64,000 nucleotides of DNA from Parapusillimonas sp013416435. Its GTDB lineage: Bacteria > Pseudomonadota > Gammaproteobacteria > Burkholderiales > Burkholderiaceae_B. This document shows, in pieces, positions 35,131-43,544 of this stretch. Position 1 is the stretch's first letter. Each line of letters starts with the position of its first letter. The translations under genes and the position numbers were made by a program. The DNA is taken from positions 558,001-622,000 of the forward strand of contig NZ_CP197474.1 of NCBI RefSeq assembly GCF_052180245.1, given 5' to 3'. The notes beneath the pieces were generated by a model, which worked only from the letters and a program-made list of their open reading frames with translations, did no database searches and was not told the DNA's origin.

Positions 35131-36294
35131 GTGGCAAATAACGATTTCCTTTTCACTTCCGAATCCGTTTCCGAAGGTCATCCCGACAAGGTCGCCGACC
35201 AAATTTCCGACTCCATCCTCGACGCCATCTTCACGCAAGACCCCAATGCCCGCGTGGCGGCCGAAACCCTGTGCAATACCGGCCTGGTCGTCCTGGCCGG
35301 TGAAATCACCACCACGGCCAACGTCGACTATATCCAGGTCGCGCGCGACACCATCAAGCGCATCGGCTACGACAACACCGATTACGGCATCGACTATAAA
35401 GGCTGCGCGGTGCTGGTGGCCTACGACAAGCAATCGCCCGACATCGCCCAGGGCGTCGATCGCAGCGAAGAAGAAATCCTGAATCAGGGCGCGGGCGACC
35501 AGGGGCTGATGTTCGGCTATGCCTGCGACGAAACGCCCGACCTCATGCCGGCACCCATCTGGTATGCGCACCGCCTGGTGCAGCGCCAAAGCGAACTGCG
35601 CAAAGACGGCCGCCTGCCGTGGCTGCGCCCCGACGCCAAGTCGCAGGTCACGTTTCGCTATATCGACGGCAAGCCGGCCGAGGTCGACACCGTGGTGCTG
35701 TCCACGCAGCACGCGCCCGATGTCTCCCAGGCCGACATCCGCGAAGCCGTCATCGAAGAAATCATCAAGCCCAGCTTCCCCGACGGCCTGCTCACGCCCA
35801 AGAGCAAGTTCCTGGTCAACCCCACCGGCATCTTCGTCATCGGCGGGCCTCAGGGCGACTGCGGCCTGACGGGTCGCAAGATCATCGTCGACACCTACGG
35901 CGGCGCATGCCCCCATGGCGGCGGCGCGTTCTCGGGCAAGGATCCCTCCAAGGTCGACCGCTCGGCCGCCTATGCGGCCCGCTACGTGGCCAAGAACGTG
36001 GTGGCCGCCGGCCTTGCGCGTCAATGCCAGGTGCAGGTCAGCTACGCCATCGGCGTGGCGGAGCCCATCAACATCACCGTCTACACCGAAGGCACCGGCG
36101 TGATCCCCGACGAGCAGATCGCCCGCCTCGTGCGCGAACACTTCGACCTGCGTCCGAAGGGCATCATCAACATGCTCGACCTGCTGCGCCCCATTTATGC
36201 CAAGACGGCCGCCTACGGCCACTTCGGCCGCAGCGAGCCCGAGTTCAGCTGGGAAGCCACGGACAAGGCGCTGGCACTGAAGCAGGCCGCCTGA
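35131..36294 (+). CDS. metK: S-adenosylmethionine synthase
   Basis: It makes SAM from methionine and ATP. The start is GTG at 35131 with AAGGA 10 bases upstream. Signature sequences are FTSESVSEGHPDKVADQISD near residue 5, GAGDQGLMFGYA near 117 and GGGAFSGKDPSKVDRSAAYA near 265. At 387 residues it has the normal length. It opens a methyl-cycle region with ahcY and metF downstream. Confidence 0.98.
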   Translation: MANNDFLFTSESVSEGHPDKVADQISDSILDAIFTQDPNARVAAETLCNTGLVVLAGEITTTANVDYIQVARDTIKRIGYDNTDYGIDYKGCAVLVAYDKQSPDIAQGVDRSEEEILNQGAGDQGLMFGYACDETPDLMPAPIWYAHRLVQRQSELRKDGRLPWLRPDAKSQVTFRYIDGKPAEVDTVVLSTQHAPDVSQADIREAVIEEIIKPSFPDGLLTPKSKFLVNPTGIFVIGGPQGDCGLTGRKIIVDTYGGACPHGGGAFSGKDPSKVDRSAAYAARYVAKNVVAAGLARQCQVQVSYAIGVAEPINITVYTEGTGVIPDEQIARLVREHFDLRPKGIINMLDLLRPIYAKTAAYGHFGRSEPEFSWEATDKALALKQAA

Positions 36295-36295
36295 C

Positions 36296-36517
36296 ATGGA
36301 CGCACACGAGGCGAAGCGCAAGCGCGACGACGCTCGCAGCCTGAATCCCAGCGATTCGCCTTGTGTCGCGGTGTGCTCGACGCTGTACGACGATATCTGC
36401 CGCGGCTGCGGACGCACGGCCATGGAGGTCGCCAACTGGGTGTTCCTGGACGACAGCGAAAAACGCGCGGTCTGGGAACGCATCACGGCTCAGGGCTATC
36501 CCAAGCGGAAAGGGTAG
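36296..36517 (+). CDS. DUF1289 family small cysteine-rich protein
   Basis: A 73-residue DUF1289 protein with SPCVAVCSTLYDDICRGCGRTAMEVANW; four cysteines (C-x3-C-x8-C-x2-C) could bind a metal or iron-sulfur cluster. Function is unknown. It starts one base after the metK stop and is therefore likely co-translated with it. A repeat cluster begins 6 bp after its stop. Confidence 0.9.
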   Translation: MDAHEAKRKRDDARSLNPSDSPCVAVCSTLYDDICRGCGRTAMEVANWVFLDDSEKRAVWERITAQGYPKRKG

Positions 36518-36523
36518 TTTTCC

Positions 36524-36644
36524 GGGGTCAGACCCTGGCTAGTTTCCGGGGTCAGACCCCGCGTGGGGTCTGACCCCTTCAGCTTTTAAGAGGTCGGACC
36601 CCGGCTGGTTTTTGGGGGTCAGACCCCGTACGGGGTCTGACCCC
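36524..36644. repeat. Dispersed palindromic repeat cluster, two copies plus partial copies
   Basis: One arm at 36524-36535, full copies at 36548-36577 (centre GCGT) and 36615-36644 (centre GTAC), with an arm-like piece near 36591. The segment TAGTTTTCCGGGGTCAGACC is duplicated as TAGTTTCCGGGGTCAGACC 24 bp on, another tandem duplication. The last copy ends 17 bp before the SAH riboswitch. Confidence 0.94.
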
Positions 36645-36660
36645 ATGCTACAATCCAGGC

Positions 36661-36740
36661 TCCCGAGGGGCGCTGCAACGGTGTCGATCCATGATCCACC
36701 GCTAGGCTCGGGAAAGTCTCTTCACCCAACGGCGCTCATC
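36661..36740 (+). ncRNA. S-adenosylhomocysteine (SAH) riboswitch upstream of ahcY
   Basis: The conserved blocks are in order: CCCGAGGGGCGCTGCAACG, then AGGCTCGGG, which pairs with the first CCCGAG (36662-36667 with 36707-36712), then CCAACGGCGCTCATC. This is the SAH riboswitch consensus, which turns on SAH recycling genes. GCTCATC (36734-36740) can also pair perfectly with GATGAGC (36759-36765), a likely switch helix. It lies about 75 bp before the ahcY start. Confidence 0.93.
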
Positions 36741-36814
36741 GTTCCCTGTACAGGCGAAGATGAGCTCACGTTGCAAAGGCGCTTTGGCTGCTACAGGTTT
36801 ACTGGAATACCACC

Positions 36815-38233
36815 ATGAATACTGTTGCCGAAGCCACCGTCACTGACTACAAAATTGCCGATATCGCCCTGGCCGAATGGGGCCGCCGCGAAATCGCCAT
36901 TGCCGAAACCGAAATGCCCGGCCTCATGGCGACGCGCGAAGAGTTCGCCGCCAGCCAGCCATTGAAGGGCGCCCGCATCGCCGGCAGCCTGCACATGACC
37001 ATCCAGACCGCGGTGCTCATCGAGACCCTGAAGGCCTTGGGCGCCGACGTGCGCTGGGCGTCGTGCAATATCTTCTCGACCCAGGACCACGCCGCCGCAG
37101 CCATCGCCGCCAGCGGCACGCCCGTTTTCGCCATCAAGGGCGAAACGCTGGAAGACTACTGGCAGTACACCCATGAAATCTTCGAATGGCCCAATGGCGA
37201 CCACGCCAACATGATCCTCGACGACGGCGGCGACGCAACGCTGCTGCTGCATCTGGGCGCGAAGGCGGAGTCCGACGTCTCGGTGCTTGCCAACCCGGGC
37301 AGCGAAGAAGAACGCATCCTGTTCGCCGCCATCAAGGCCAAGCTCGCGACCGACCCGAAATGGTATTCGGAGCGCCTGGCTGCGGTACGCGGCGTAACCG
37401 AGGAAACCACCACCGGCGTGCATCGCCTGTATCAAATGTCGAAGAAGGGCGAGCTCGCCTTCCCGGCCATCAACGTCAACGATTCGGTCACCAAGTCCAA
37501 GTTCGACAACCTGTATGGCTGCCGCGAGTCGCTGGTTGACGGCATCAAGCGCGCGACGGACGTCATGATCGCCGGCAAGATCGCCGTGGTCTGCGGCTTT
37601 GGCGACGTCGGCAAGGGCTGCGCCCAGGCGCTGGCCGCTTTGCGCGCGCAGGTGTGGGTCACCGAAATCGACCCGATCTGCGCCCTGCAGGCTTCCATGG
37701 AAGGCTACAAGGTCGTGACCCTGGATGAAGCAGCCGACAAGGCCGACATCTTCGTGACCGCCACCGGCAACTACCACGTCATCACGCGCGAGCACATGGA
37801 GCGCATGAAGGACCAGGCCATCGTCTGCAACATCGGCCATTTCGACAACGAGATCGATGTCGCGGCCGTCGAAGACCTGCCCTGGGAAGAGATCAAGCCC
37901 CAGGTCGACCACATCATTTTCCCCGACGGCAAGCGCGTCATCCTGCTGGCCAAGGGCCGGCTCGTGAACCTGGGTTGCGCCACCGGTCATCCGTCCTTCG
38001 TGATGTCGGCTTCGTTCACCAACCAGACCATCGCCCAGATCGAGCTCTTCACCCGTGGCGAGGCCTACGAAAAAGGCCAGGTCTACGTGCTGCCCAAGCA
38101 GCTCGATGAAAAGGTGGCCCGCCTGCATTTGAAGAAGCTGGGCGTACAGTTGACCACGCTGAGCCAGGCACAGGCCGACTACATCAACGTTTCCGCTTCG
38201 GGCCCCTACAAGCCCGATCATTATCGCTACTAA
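36815..38233 (+). CDS. ahcY: Adenosylhomocysteinase
   Basis: It splits S-adenosylhomocysteine into adenosine and homocysteine. The NAD-binding glycine motif is VVCGFGDVGKGCAQ near residue 255; FSTQDHAAAAIA and the C-terminal KPDHYRY, which reaches into the partner's NAD site, are typical. At 472 residues it has the long-form insert usual in proteobacteria. A SAH riboswitch lies in its leader. It is followed by a YvlD-like gene and metF in the same direction. Confidence 0.98.
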   Translation: MNTVAEATVTDYKIADIALAEWGRREIAIAETEMPGLMATREEFAASQPLKGARIAGSLHMTIQTAVLIETLKALGADVRWASCNIFSTQDHAAAAIAASGTPVFAIKGETLEDYWQYTHEIFEWPNGDHANMILDDGGDATLLLHLGAKAESDVSVLANPGSEEERILFAAIKAKLATDPKWYSERLAAVRGVTEETTTGVHRLYQMSKKGELAFPAINVNDSVTKSKFDNLYGCRESLVDGIKRATDVMIAGKIAVVCGFGDVGKGCAQALAALRAQVWVTEIDPICALQASMEGYKVVTLDEAADKADIFVTATGNYHVITREHMERMKDQAIVCNIGHFDNEIDVAAVEDLPWEEIKPQVDHIIFPDGKRVILLAKGRLVNLGCATGHPSFVMSASFTNQTIAQIELFTRGEAYEKGQVYVLPKQLDEKVARLHLKKLGVQLTTLSQAQADYINVSASGPYKPDHYRY

Positions 38234-38253
38234 ACCCGTAAGGAGAATAGCCC

Positions 38254-38592
38254 ATGGAACTCATTCTGGTCTGGATACTGAATGCCGTCGCGCTGCTCAT
38301 CGTTGCATACATCCTGCCTGGCATCACCGTTGCTTCGTTCGGTTCTGCATTGATCGCGGCACTGGTCCTGGGCTTGCTCAACACACTGGTCAAGCCCGTG
38401 CTCATCCTGTTGACGTTGCCCATCACCATCGTCACGCTGGGCTTGTTTTTGCTGGTGCTCAATGCGCTGGTCTTCTGGCTAGCCGGTTCGATACTGAAGG
38501 GCTTCCAGGTCAATGGGTTCTGGTGGGCGCTGCTGGGCGCGTTCGTCTATAGCATCGTCTCGGGACTCCTGTCGAGGTTATTGGGTTCATGA
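38254..38592 (+). CDS. YvlD / phage-holin-4-superfamily membrane protein
   Basis: A 112-residue membrane protein with four hydrophobic segments and the family core LGLLNTLVKPVLILLTLPITIVTLGLFLLVLNALVFWLAG. Such proteins (PF04020) are common in bacteria and have no agreed function; the 'holin' name is historical. In betaproteobacteria it often lies between ahcY and metF, as here. Its stop overlaps the metF start by ATGA. Confidence 0.9.
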   Translation: MELILVWILNAVALLIVAYILPGITVASFGSALIAALVLGLLNTLVKPVLILLTLPITIVTLGLFLLVLNALVFWLAGSILKGFQVNGFWWALLGAFVYSIVSGLLSRLLGS

Positions 38593-39479
38593 GTAGCAAG
38601 AAAGCTGTAAGTCTGGAGTTTTTTCCGCCGCGCGATGCGGCGGCACAGGAAAAGCTGGCGGACTCCGCCCGCAAGCTGCAGGCCATGCAGCCCGCATATG
38701 TCAGCGTGACATTCGGCGCGGGCGGTTCCACGCGTACCGGTACGGCGGATACCGTGCGCATGATGCAGAAGCTGGGCTGCGACGCGGCGCCGCACTTGTC
38801 CTGCATTGGATCGACCCGGTCCGTGCTGGGCAATATCCTGGATTCCTATCGCGAGCAGGGAATAAAGCGCATCGTCGCCTTGCGGGGCGACCTGCCCTCG
38901 GGCATGGGCGGCGATCCGGGCGAGCTTCATTACGCATCGGATCTCGTCTCGTTCATACGCGAACACAGCGGAGACTGGTTTCACATCGAAGTTGCGGCGT
39001 ATCCGGAGATGCATCCGCAGGCAAGCAGCGCGCAGGCCGATCTCGATCATTTCATCGACAAGATCCAGGCCGGTGCCGATAGCGCCATCACGCAGTACTT
39101 CTTCAATCCGGACGCGTATTTCGATTTCGTCGACCGCGTGCGTGCAAAAGGCGTCGACGTTCCCATCGTGCCAGGCATCATGCCGATCACGAACTATGCG
39201 CAACTGGCCCGCTTTTCCAATATGTGCGGCGCCGAAATCCCGCGATGGATGCGCTTGCGCCTGATGGATTTCGGCGACGACAAGGCGTCGATCAAGGCGT
39301 TCGGCATCGACGTCATTACACGCATGTCTCAGCGCCTGTTGGACGACGGCGCCCCGGGGCTGCATTTCTATACGCTTAACAACGCCGACGTCACCACGTC
39401 GATCTGGCGGCAGCTGGATGTGGGGTCAGACCCCGAGTTGAATATGGGGTCAGACCCCGTACGGGGTCTGGCCCCTTAA
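38589..39479 (+). CDS. metF: Methylenetetrahydrofolate reductase; tail encoded by repeats
   Basis: It reduces 5,10-methylene-THF to 5-methyl-THF for methionine synthesis. The TIM-barrel FAD enzyme is recognised from LEFFPPRD (near residue 9), VSVTFGAGGSTR, LRGDLP and AITQYFFNPDAYFDF. The natural end should be near IWRQLDV; after that the protein runs on as GSDPELNMGSDPVRGLAP, encoded by one repeat arm and one full repeat. Methyl-cycle partner genes lie upstream. Confidence 0.95.
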   Translation: MSSKKAVSLEFFPPRDAAAQEKLADSARKLQAMQPAYVSVTFGAGGSTRTGTADTVRMMQKLGCDAAPHLSCIGSTRSVLGNILDSYREQGIKRIVALRGDLPSGMGGDPGELHYASDLVSFIREHSGDWFHIEVAAYPEMHPQASSAQADLDHFIDKIQAGADSAITQYFFNPDAYFDFVDRVRAKGVDVPIVPGIMPITNYAQLARFSNMCGAEIPRWMRLRLMDFGDDKASIKAFGIDVITRMSQRLLDDGAPGLHFYTLNNADVTTSIWRQLDVGSDPELNMGSDPVRGLAP

Positions 39480-39565
39480 GACCGCTCGCGGGGTCATACC
39501 CCGAATGGGGTCTGACCCCTTAGGGTCCTGGATGTGGGGTCATACCCCATCCGGAGTATGACCCT
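39422..39565. repeat. Dispersed palindromic repeat cluster, three copies plus an arm
   Basis: One arm at 39422-39434 and a copy at 39446-39475 (centre GTAC), both within the metF frame; copies at 39490-39519 (centre GAAT) and 39536-39565 (centre ATCC) follow. The last two share the variant GGGGTCATACCCC in the left arm, and the last has the matching GAGTATGACCC in the right arm. Confidence 0.94.
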
Positions 39566-39572
39566 GCGCCAC

Positions 39573-40202
39573 TCAAAGCACGGGCGCGGGCTTGGCCCAG
39601 CCTTTGTCGGTCAGGATGGCGTCCAGCTGGACGTCGTGGGCGGCGGGGGTATGGTTTTCGCCCGACAGATCGCCGGTGGCCCAGGCGATGCCGATGGTGG
39701 TGAAGACGTGGCCCTGCGCTTTCAGGGCCGCCAGCGTGCGGTCGTAGTAGCCCTTGCCGTAGCCGATGCGGTCGCCCTGGCGGGTGTATCCCAGCGTGGG
39801 CACCAGAATGATGTCGGGCGGCGGCGCGGGCTCGCCCACGGGTTCCATGATCCCGTAGGCGCCGGGCTGCAGCGCGGCATCCGGCGTCCATAGGCGAAAG
39901 GCCAGCGGCGCGTCGGGGGTGGTGACGACAGGCAGCGAGACGCGGTATCCTTCTTCTTCCACCCATTGTTGCAGCAAGGGCTGCAACGCGGGTTCATCTT
40001 CCATTGCCCAGAAGGCGGCTATGTTTTCGGGTGCCCGACGGCCTTCTTCGCGAAGGCGCGTGCGGGTCGTGGCCAGCCAGGTGAACAAGCGTCCTCTGAT
40101 AAGCAGGGCGCCCCGGTTGCAGTCCACCGAATTCTGGGCCGCCCTGCGCTGCTTCAGGCGCGTGCGTAGCGGCGCTGCGTTATTCTCTATGCTGTTATTC
40201 AT
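39573..40202 (-). CDS. 5-formyltetrahydrofolate cyclo-ligase
   Basis: It converts 5-formyl-THF to 5,10-methenyl-THF with ATP. The motif GYGKGYYDRTLA (near residue 150) and the upstream VPTLGYTRQGDRI mark the family, and basic residues near the N-terminus (RTRLKQRRAAQ) fit it. The ATG at 40202 gives 209 residues; nine more codons lie open upstream. It converges on metF, another folate enzyme, across a repeat cluster, and is divergent from the transglycosylase gene with almost no gap. Confidence 0.93.
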   Translation of the reverse strand: MNNSIENNAAPLRTRLKQRRAAQNSVDCNRGALLIRGRLFTWLATTRTRLREEGRRAPENIAAFWAMEDEPALQPLLQQWVEEEGYRVSLPVVTTPDAPLAFRLWTPDAALQPGAYGIMEPVGEPAPPPDIILVPTLGYTRQGDRIGYGKGYYDRTLAALKAQGHVFTTIGIAWATGDLSGENHTPAAHDVQLDAILTDKGWAKPAPVL

Positions 40203-40230
40203 GAGCGATGTTATGTGGGACCCAATCAAA

Positions 40231-42402
40231 ATGTTAGCTAACCAAGAACGGTATCAGAAATCCCGGGGCAAGTGTGGCTCGGCATTGGTCTCGCCCGCGC
40301 GCCTGAGCCTGTGGCTTGCCTTGACGATGGGCCTGGTCGCATGCGCCGGCGCCGAGAAGCCGGTGCTGCTGGCCGATGGCGGCGTCGCCGCAGAACAAGC
40401 GCCCGCAGCGGGAAGCTCCGTGTCCCAGGACTCCATGCTCGGCAGCGCCGTGCAGGTGGCTTCGCTGCAAGGATACGTGCCGCCGCTGCATGCCGCGCCG
40501 TCCAGCGATACGATCCAGATCGTCCCTCCGCCGCCGGCGCGTAAATTCGTCGTCGATGCGCGCGAGGCGATGCAGAAAAAGCAATGGGCGGCGCTCGACC
40601 GGCTGGTCCCCGCGGCGAAGCCGGATCCGCAGCTTGGCGTCTATGCGGAGTACTGGTCCTTGCGCCGCACGCTCCAGGATCCCACGCTGCCGGTGGCCAA
40701 CGAGGCCATCGGCCGTTTCCTGCAGAACAACGCCGGCACCTACCTGGCCGATCGCCTGAAAGGCGATTGGGTCGTGGCCGCGGTGCGCGCCGGCGATTAC
40801 GGCCTGCCCGCGAAGCTGGGCCCCCTTGTCAACATGAATTCCGCGGAAAACTGTTCGCTGATCATGGCGCAACACATGACGGGACAGCGTGTGAAGGCGC
40901 TCGACGCCATCGACGCCTTCCAGCCCAACAGCGCCTGCTGGACCATGCTGGATCAACTGGCTGAAAGCAAGGTGCTGGCCAGGAAAGACCTGGAACGGCT
41001 CTTGCAGGCCACGCTGGAAACCAACAAGGCGTCCAATGCGCAGCGCATGGCGGCCGTGCTGTTCGACGGAGCCGGCATGGTGCAGTACGCCGCCATCATG
41101 AAGGACCCGCGCAAATGGCTGGAAGGACGCAAGGCGCCGCGCACGAACGCCGAGGTGGAGCTGACGACGATTGCCTTGTCGCGCCTGGCCTATGGCGACA
41201 AGCGCGACCAGAACGCCGCCTACGTCGAACAGCATTGGTCCAAGGTGCTGCCCAAGGACAACATGCACTGGGTGTGGAGCCAGTTCGGCTTGGTTGCGGC
41301 CTTGAATGTCGACCTGAAGGCGGCCGACTGGTATCGCCGGTCCGGCAATACCCGGCTCACCGATTACAACCATGCCTGGCAGGTCAGGGCGGAATTGCGG
41401 CAGCCCCGCGTCGACTGGGACTGGGTCGCCAAGGCGATACGCCGCATGTCGTCGCGCCAGGCGGCAGAGCCCGTATGGGTGTACTGGTATGCGCGCGCCC
41501 TGGAGGCCCAAGGCAACAAGGCCGCGGCGACCCAGTATTATCAATCCATTGCCGCCGAACTCAATTTCTACGGACAACTGGCCAGCGAAGAACTCGGCAT
41601 CACCCCCGCCTTGCCACCCGCGCCCGCGCCCGTCACCCGGGCTGAACTCGCCGAGGCCCGGGCCAATCCGGGCTTGCAGCGCGCCATTGCGCTCTTCGAT
41701 CTGGGATGGCGTCCCGAGGCTGTACCGGAATGGAACTTCGCTCTGCGCGGCATGTCCGACCGCCAGTTGCTGGCGGCGGCCGAGCTCGCCCGCGCCGAGC
41801 ATATCTACGACCGTGTCGTGAACACGTCGCTGCAAACCAAGCAGGAAGTGGATTTCTCGCAGCGATTCATTGCTCCCTTCGAAGGGCGCGTCACCGAGAA
41901 GGCCCGGCAGATCAACCTTGATCCCGCCTGGGTGTATGGGCTGATCCGCCAGGAATCGCGCTTCATCATGGACGCCCGCTCGCGTGTGGGCGCATCCGGG
42001 CTCATGCAGCTCATGCCGGCCACCGCGCGCTGGGTGGCGCGCAAGATCGGCATGAAGGACTTCAGCCCGGCCTCGGTGAACGATTTCGATACCAACACCG
42101 TGCTGGGCACCAATTATCTGCGCATGGTCCTGAACGACCTCAGCGGTTCCGAAGTGCTGGCCACGGCGGGCTACAATGCCGGCCCCGGCAGGCCGGTGCA
42201 GTGGCGCTCCAAGCTCGCTGCGCCGGTCGAAGGCGCGATTTTCGCCGAAACGATTCCCTTCACCGAAACGCGGCTGTACGTCAAGAACGTCATGTCCAAC
42301 GCCACCTACTACTCCATGATGTTCACCGGCAAGCCGCAATCCCTGAAGCAGCGGCTGGGCACGATCGCGCCGGCGCCACGCAAGAAGGTCGATCTGCCGT
42401 GA
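40231..42402 (+). CDS. slt: Soluble lytic murein transglycosylase (Slt70 family), lipoprotein-like signal
   Basis: A large periplasmic enzyme that cleaves peptidoglycan glycan strands. A long helical superhelix domain (about residues 80-480) is followed by a lysozyme-like SLT domain: catalytic Glu in GLIRQESRF, then SGLMQLMPATA and AGYNAGPGRPVQW. The N-terminus has a hydrophobic run ending L-V-A-C-A-G, a lipobox. The start is uncertain: ATG 40231 is used, while ATG 40201 would add ten residues and overlap the divergent start. The cca gene follows with a GTGA overlap. Confidence 0.92.
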   Translation: MLANQERYQKSRGKCGSALVSPARLSLWLALTMGLVACAGAEKPVLLADGGVAAEQAPAAGSSVSQDSMLGSAVQVASLQGYVPPLHAAPSSDTIQIVPPPPARKFVVDAREAMQKKQWAALDRLVPAAKPDPQLGVYAEYWSLRRTLQDPTLPVANEAIGRFLQNNAGTYLADRLKGDWVVAAVRAGDYGLPAKLGPLVNMNSAENCSLIMAQHMTGQRVKALDAIDAFQPNSACWTMLDQLAESKVLARKDLERLLQATLETNKASNAQRMAAVLFDGAGMVQYAAIMKDPRKWLEGRKAPRTNAEVELTTIALSRLAYGDKRDQNAAYVEQHWSKVLPKDNMHWVWSQFGLVAALNVDLKAADWYRRSGNTRLTDYNHAWQVRAELRQPRVDWDWVAKAIRRMSSRQAAEPVWVYWYARALEAQGNKAAATQYYQSIAAELNFYGQLASEELGITPALPPAPAPVTRAELAEARANPGLQRAIALFDLGWRPEAVPEWNFALRGMSDRQLLAAAELARAEHIYDRVVNTSLQTKQEVDFSQRFIAPFEGRVTEKARQINLDPAWVYGLIRQESRFIMDARSRVGASGLMQLMPATARWVARKIGMKDFSPASVNDFDTNTVLGTNYLRMVLNDLSGSEVLATAGYNAGPGRPVQWRSKLAAPVEGAIFAETIPFTETRLYVKNVMSNATYYSMMFTGKPQSLKQRLGTIAPAPRKKVDLP

Positions 42403-43544
42403 CCGCCGGCAAGCCGGCCGTTCAACGGCAGCGCGCAGCAGAGGTCGACCCCGCCATCGCGGGGCTGGACGTCTACATCGTGGGCGGAGCGGTCCGCGAT
42501 GCGCTGCTGGGTCGCGCAGCGCAGGACAGCGACCGCGACTGGGTGGTGGTGGGCGCCACGCCCGAGCAGATGGCCGATCGCGGTTTCATACCGGTCGGAG
42601 GCGATTTCCCGGTTTTCCTGCATCCACGCAGCAAAGAGGAATACGCGCTGGCGCGCACCGAGCGCAAGTCGGGCCGCGGCTACAAGGGCTTTACGTTTTA
42701 CACCGGCACCGACGTCACGCTGGAAGACGATCTGCAGCGCCGCGACTTGACCATCAACGCCATCGCCCAGGCGCCGGATGGCCGCCTGGTCGATCCGCTG
42801 GGCGGACGCGCCGATATCCGCGACCGCATATTCAGGCACGTGGGACAAGCCTTCGTCGAGGATCCCGTACGCCTTCTTCGTTTGGCACGCTTTGCAGCGC
42901 GCTTCCCGGATTTTTCCATAGCACCGGAAACCATGGATCTCGCCCGCCGGCTGGTCGATGAGGGCGAGGTCGATGCGCTGGTGCCCGAGCGCGTCTGGCG
43001 CGAAATCGCGAAGGGGCTGGCATGCGAAGAACCGGGGCGGATGTTCCAGGTGCTGCACGCAACCGGTGCATTGCCGCGCATCATGCCGGGATTCATCTAT
43101 GATTCTTCAGTGCTCGAGGCCGATCTGGCCTGCGCCGCCCGCCGTGGCCTGGGGCTGGCTTCGCGATTCGCGCTGGCTTGCCGCCTTTCGGATTCGCCGC
43201 AGGACATCGGGCGGCACCTGCGGGCGCCCGGCGAATGCCTGGATCACGCCCGGTTGCTGCCCGAGGTGGTGGATGCATTGAGCGTCCAGTCCCGGGGCGG
43301 CGGGCCGGATGCCTGGCTGGATCTCATGGAACGTTGCGATGCGTTGCGTAAACCGGCGCGGTTCATGGACTTGATCGCGGCGGCGAATTGCGTGAGCGCG
43401 GTCGATATCGACGGCTGGCGAAAGCGCGTAGACGCCATGCGGTCCATCGATGCGGGGGCGATCGCGCTGGCCATGAAGGGGCAGCCGGAACGAATCAAAG
43501 CCGCATTGCGCGAAGCCCGCCTGCGTGCGCTGCAAGACTTATAG
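42399..43544 (+). CDS. cca: CCA tRNA nucleotidyltransferase, no HD domain seen
   Basis: It adds or repairs the 3' CCA of tRNAs. The head domain has VGGAVRD near residue 27, DSDRDWVVVGATPEQM, LARTERKSGRGYKGF and RRDLTINAIA; the neck carries VGQAFVEDPVRLLRLARFAARF. It starts with GTG at 42399, overlapping the slt stop. At 381 residues it is shorter than E. coli Cca (412), and I find no HD phosphohydrolase motif in the C-terminal half. Its stop overlaps that of the convergent methyltransferase gene. Confidence 0.95.
   Translation: MTAGKPAVQRQRAAEVDPAIAGLDVYIVGGAVRDALLGRAAQDSDRDWVVVGATPEQMADRGFIPVGGDFPVFLHPRSKEEYALARTERKSGRGYKGFTFYTGTDVTLEDDLQRRDLTINAIAQAPDGRLVDPLGGRADIRDRIFRHVGQAFVEDPVRLLRLARFAARFPDFSIAPETMDLARRLVDEGEVDALVPERVWREIAKGLACEEPGRMFQVLHATGALPRIMPGFIYDSSVLEADLACAARRGLGLASRFALACRLSDSPQDIGRHLRAPGECLDHARLLPEVVDALSVQSRGGGPDAWLDLMERCDALRKPARFMDLIAAANCVSAVDIDGWRKRVDAMRSIDAGAIALAMKGQPERIKAALREARLRALQDL

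Noticed and set aside
40234..42339. 701-codon open frame on the minus strand across slt
   Set aside because: Antisense shadow of a clear lytic transglycosylase gene; no motifs.
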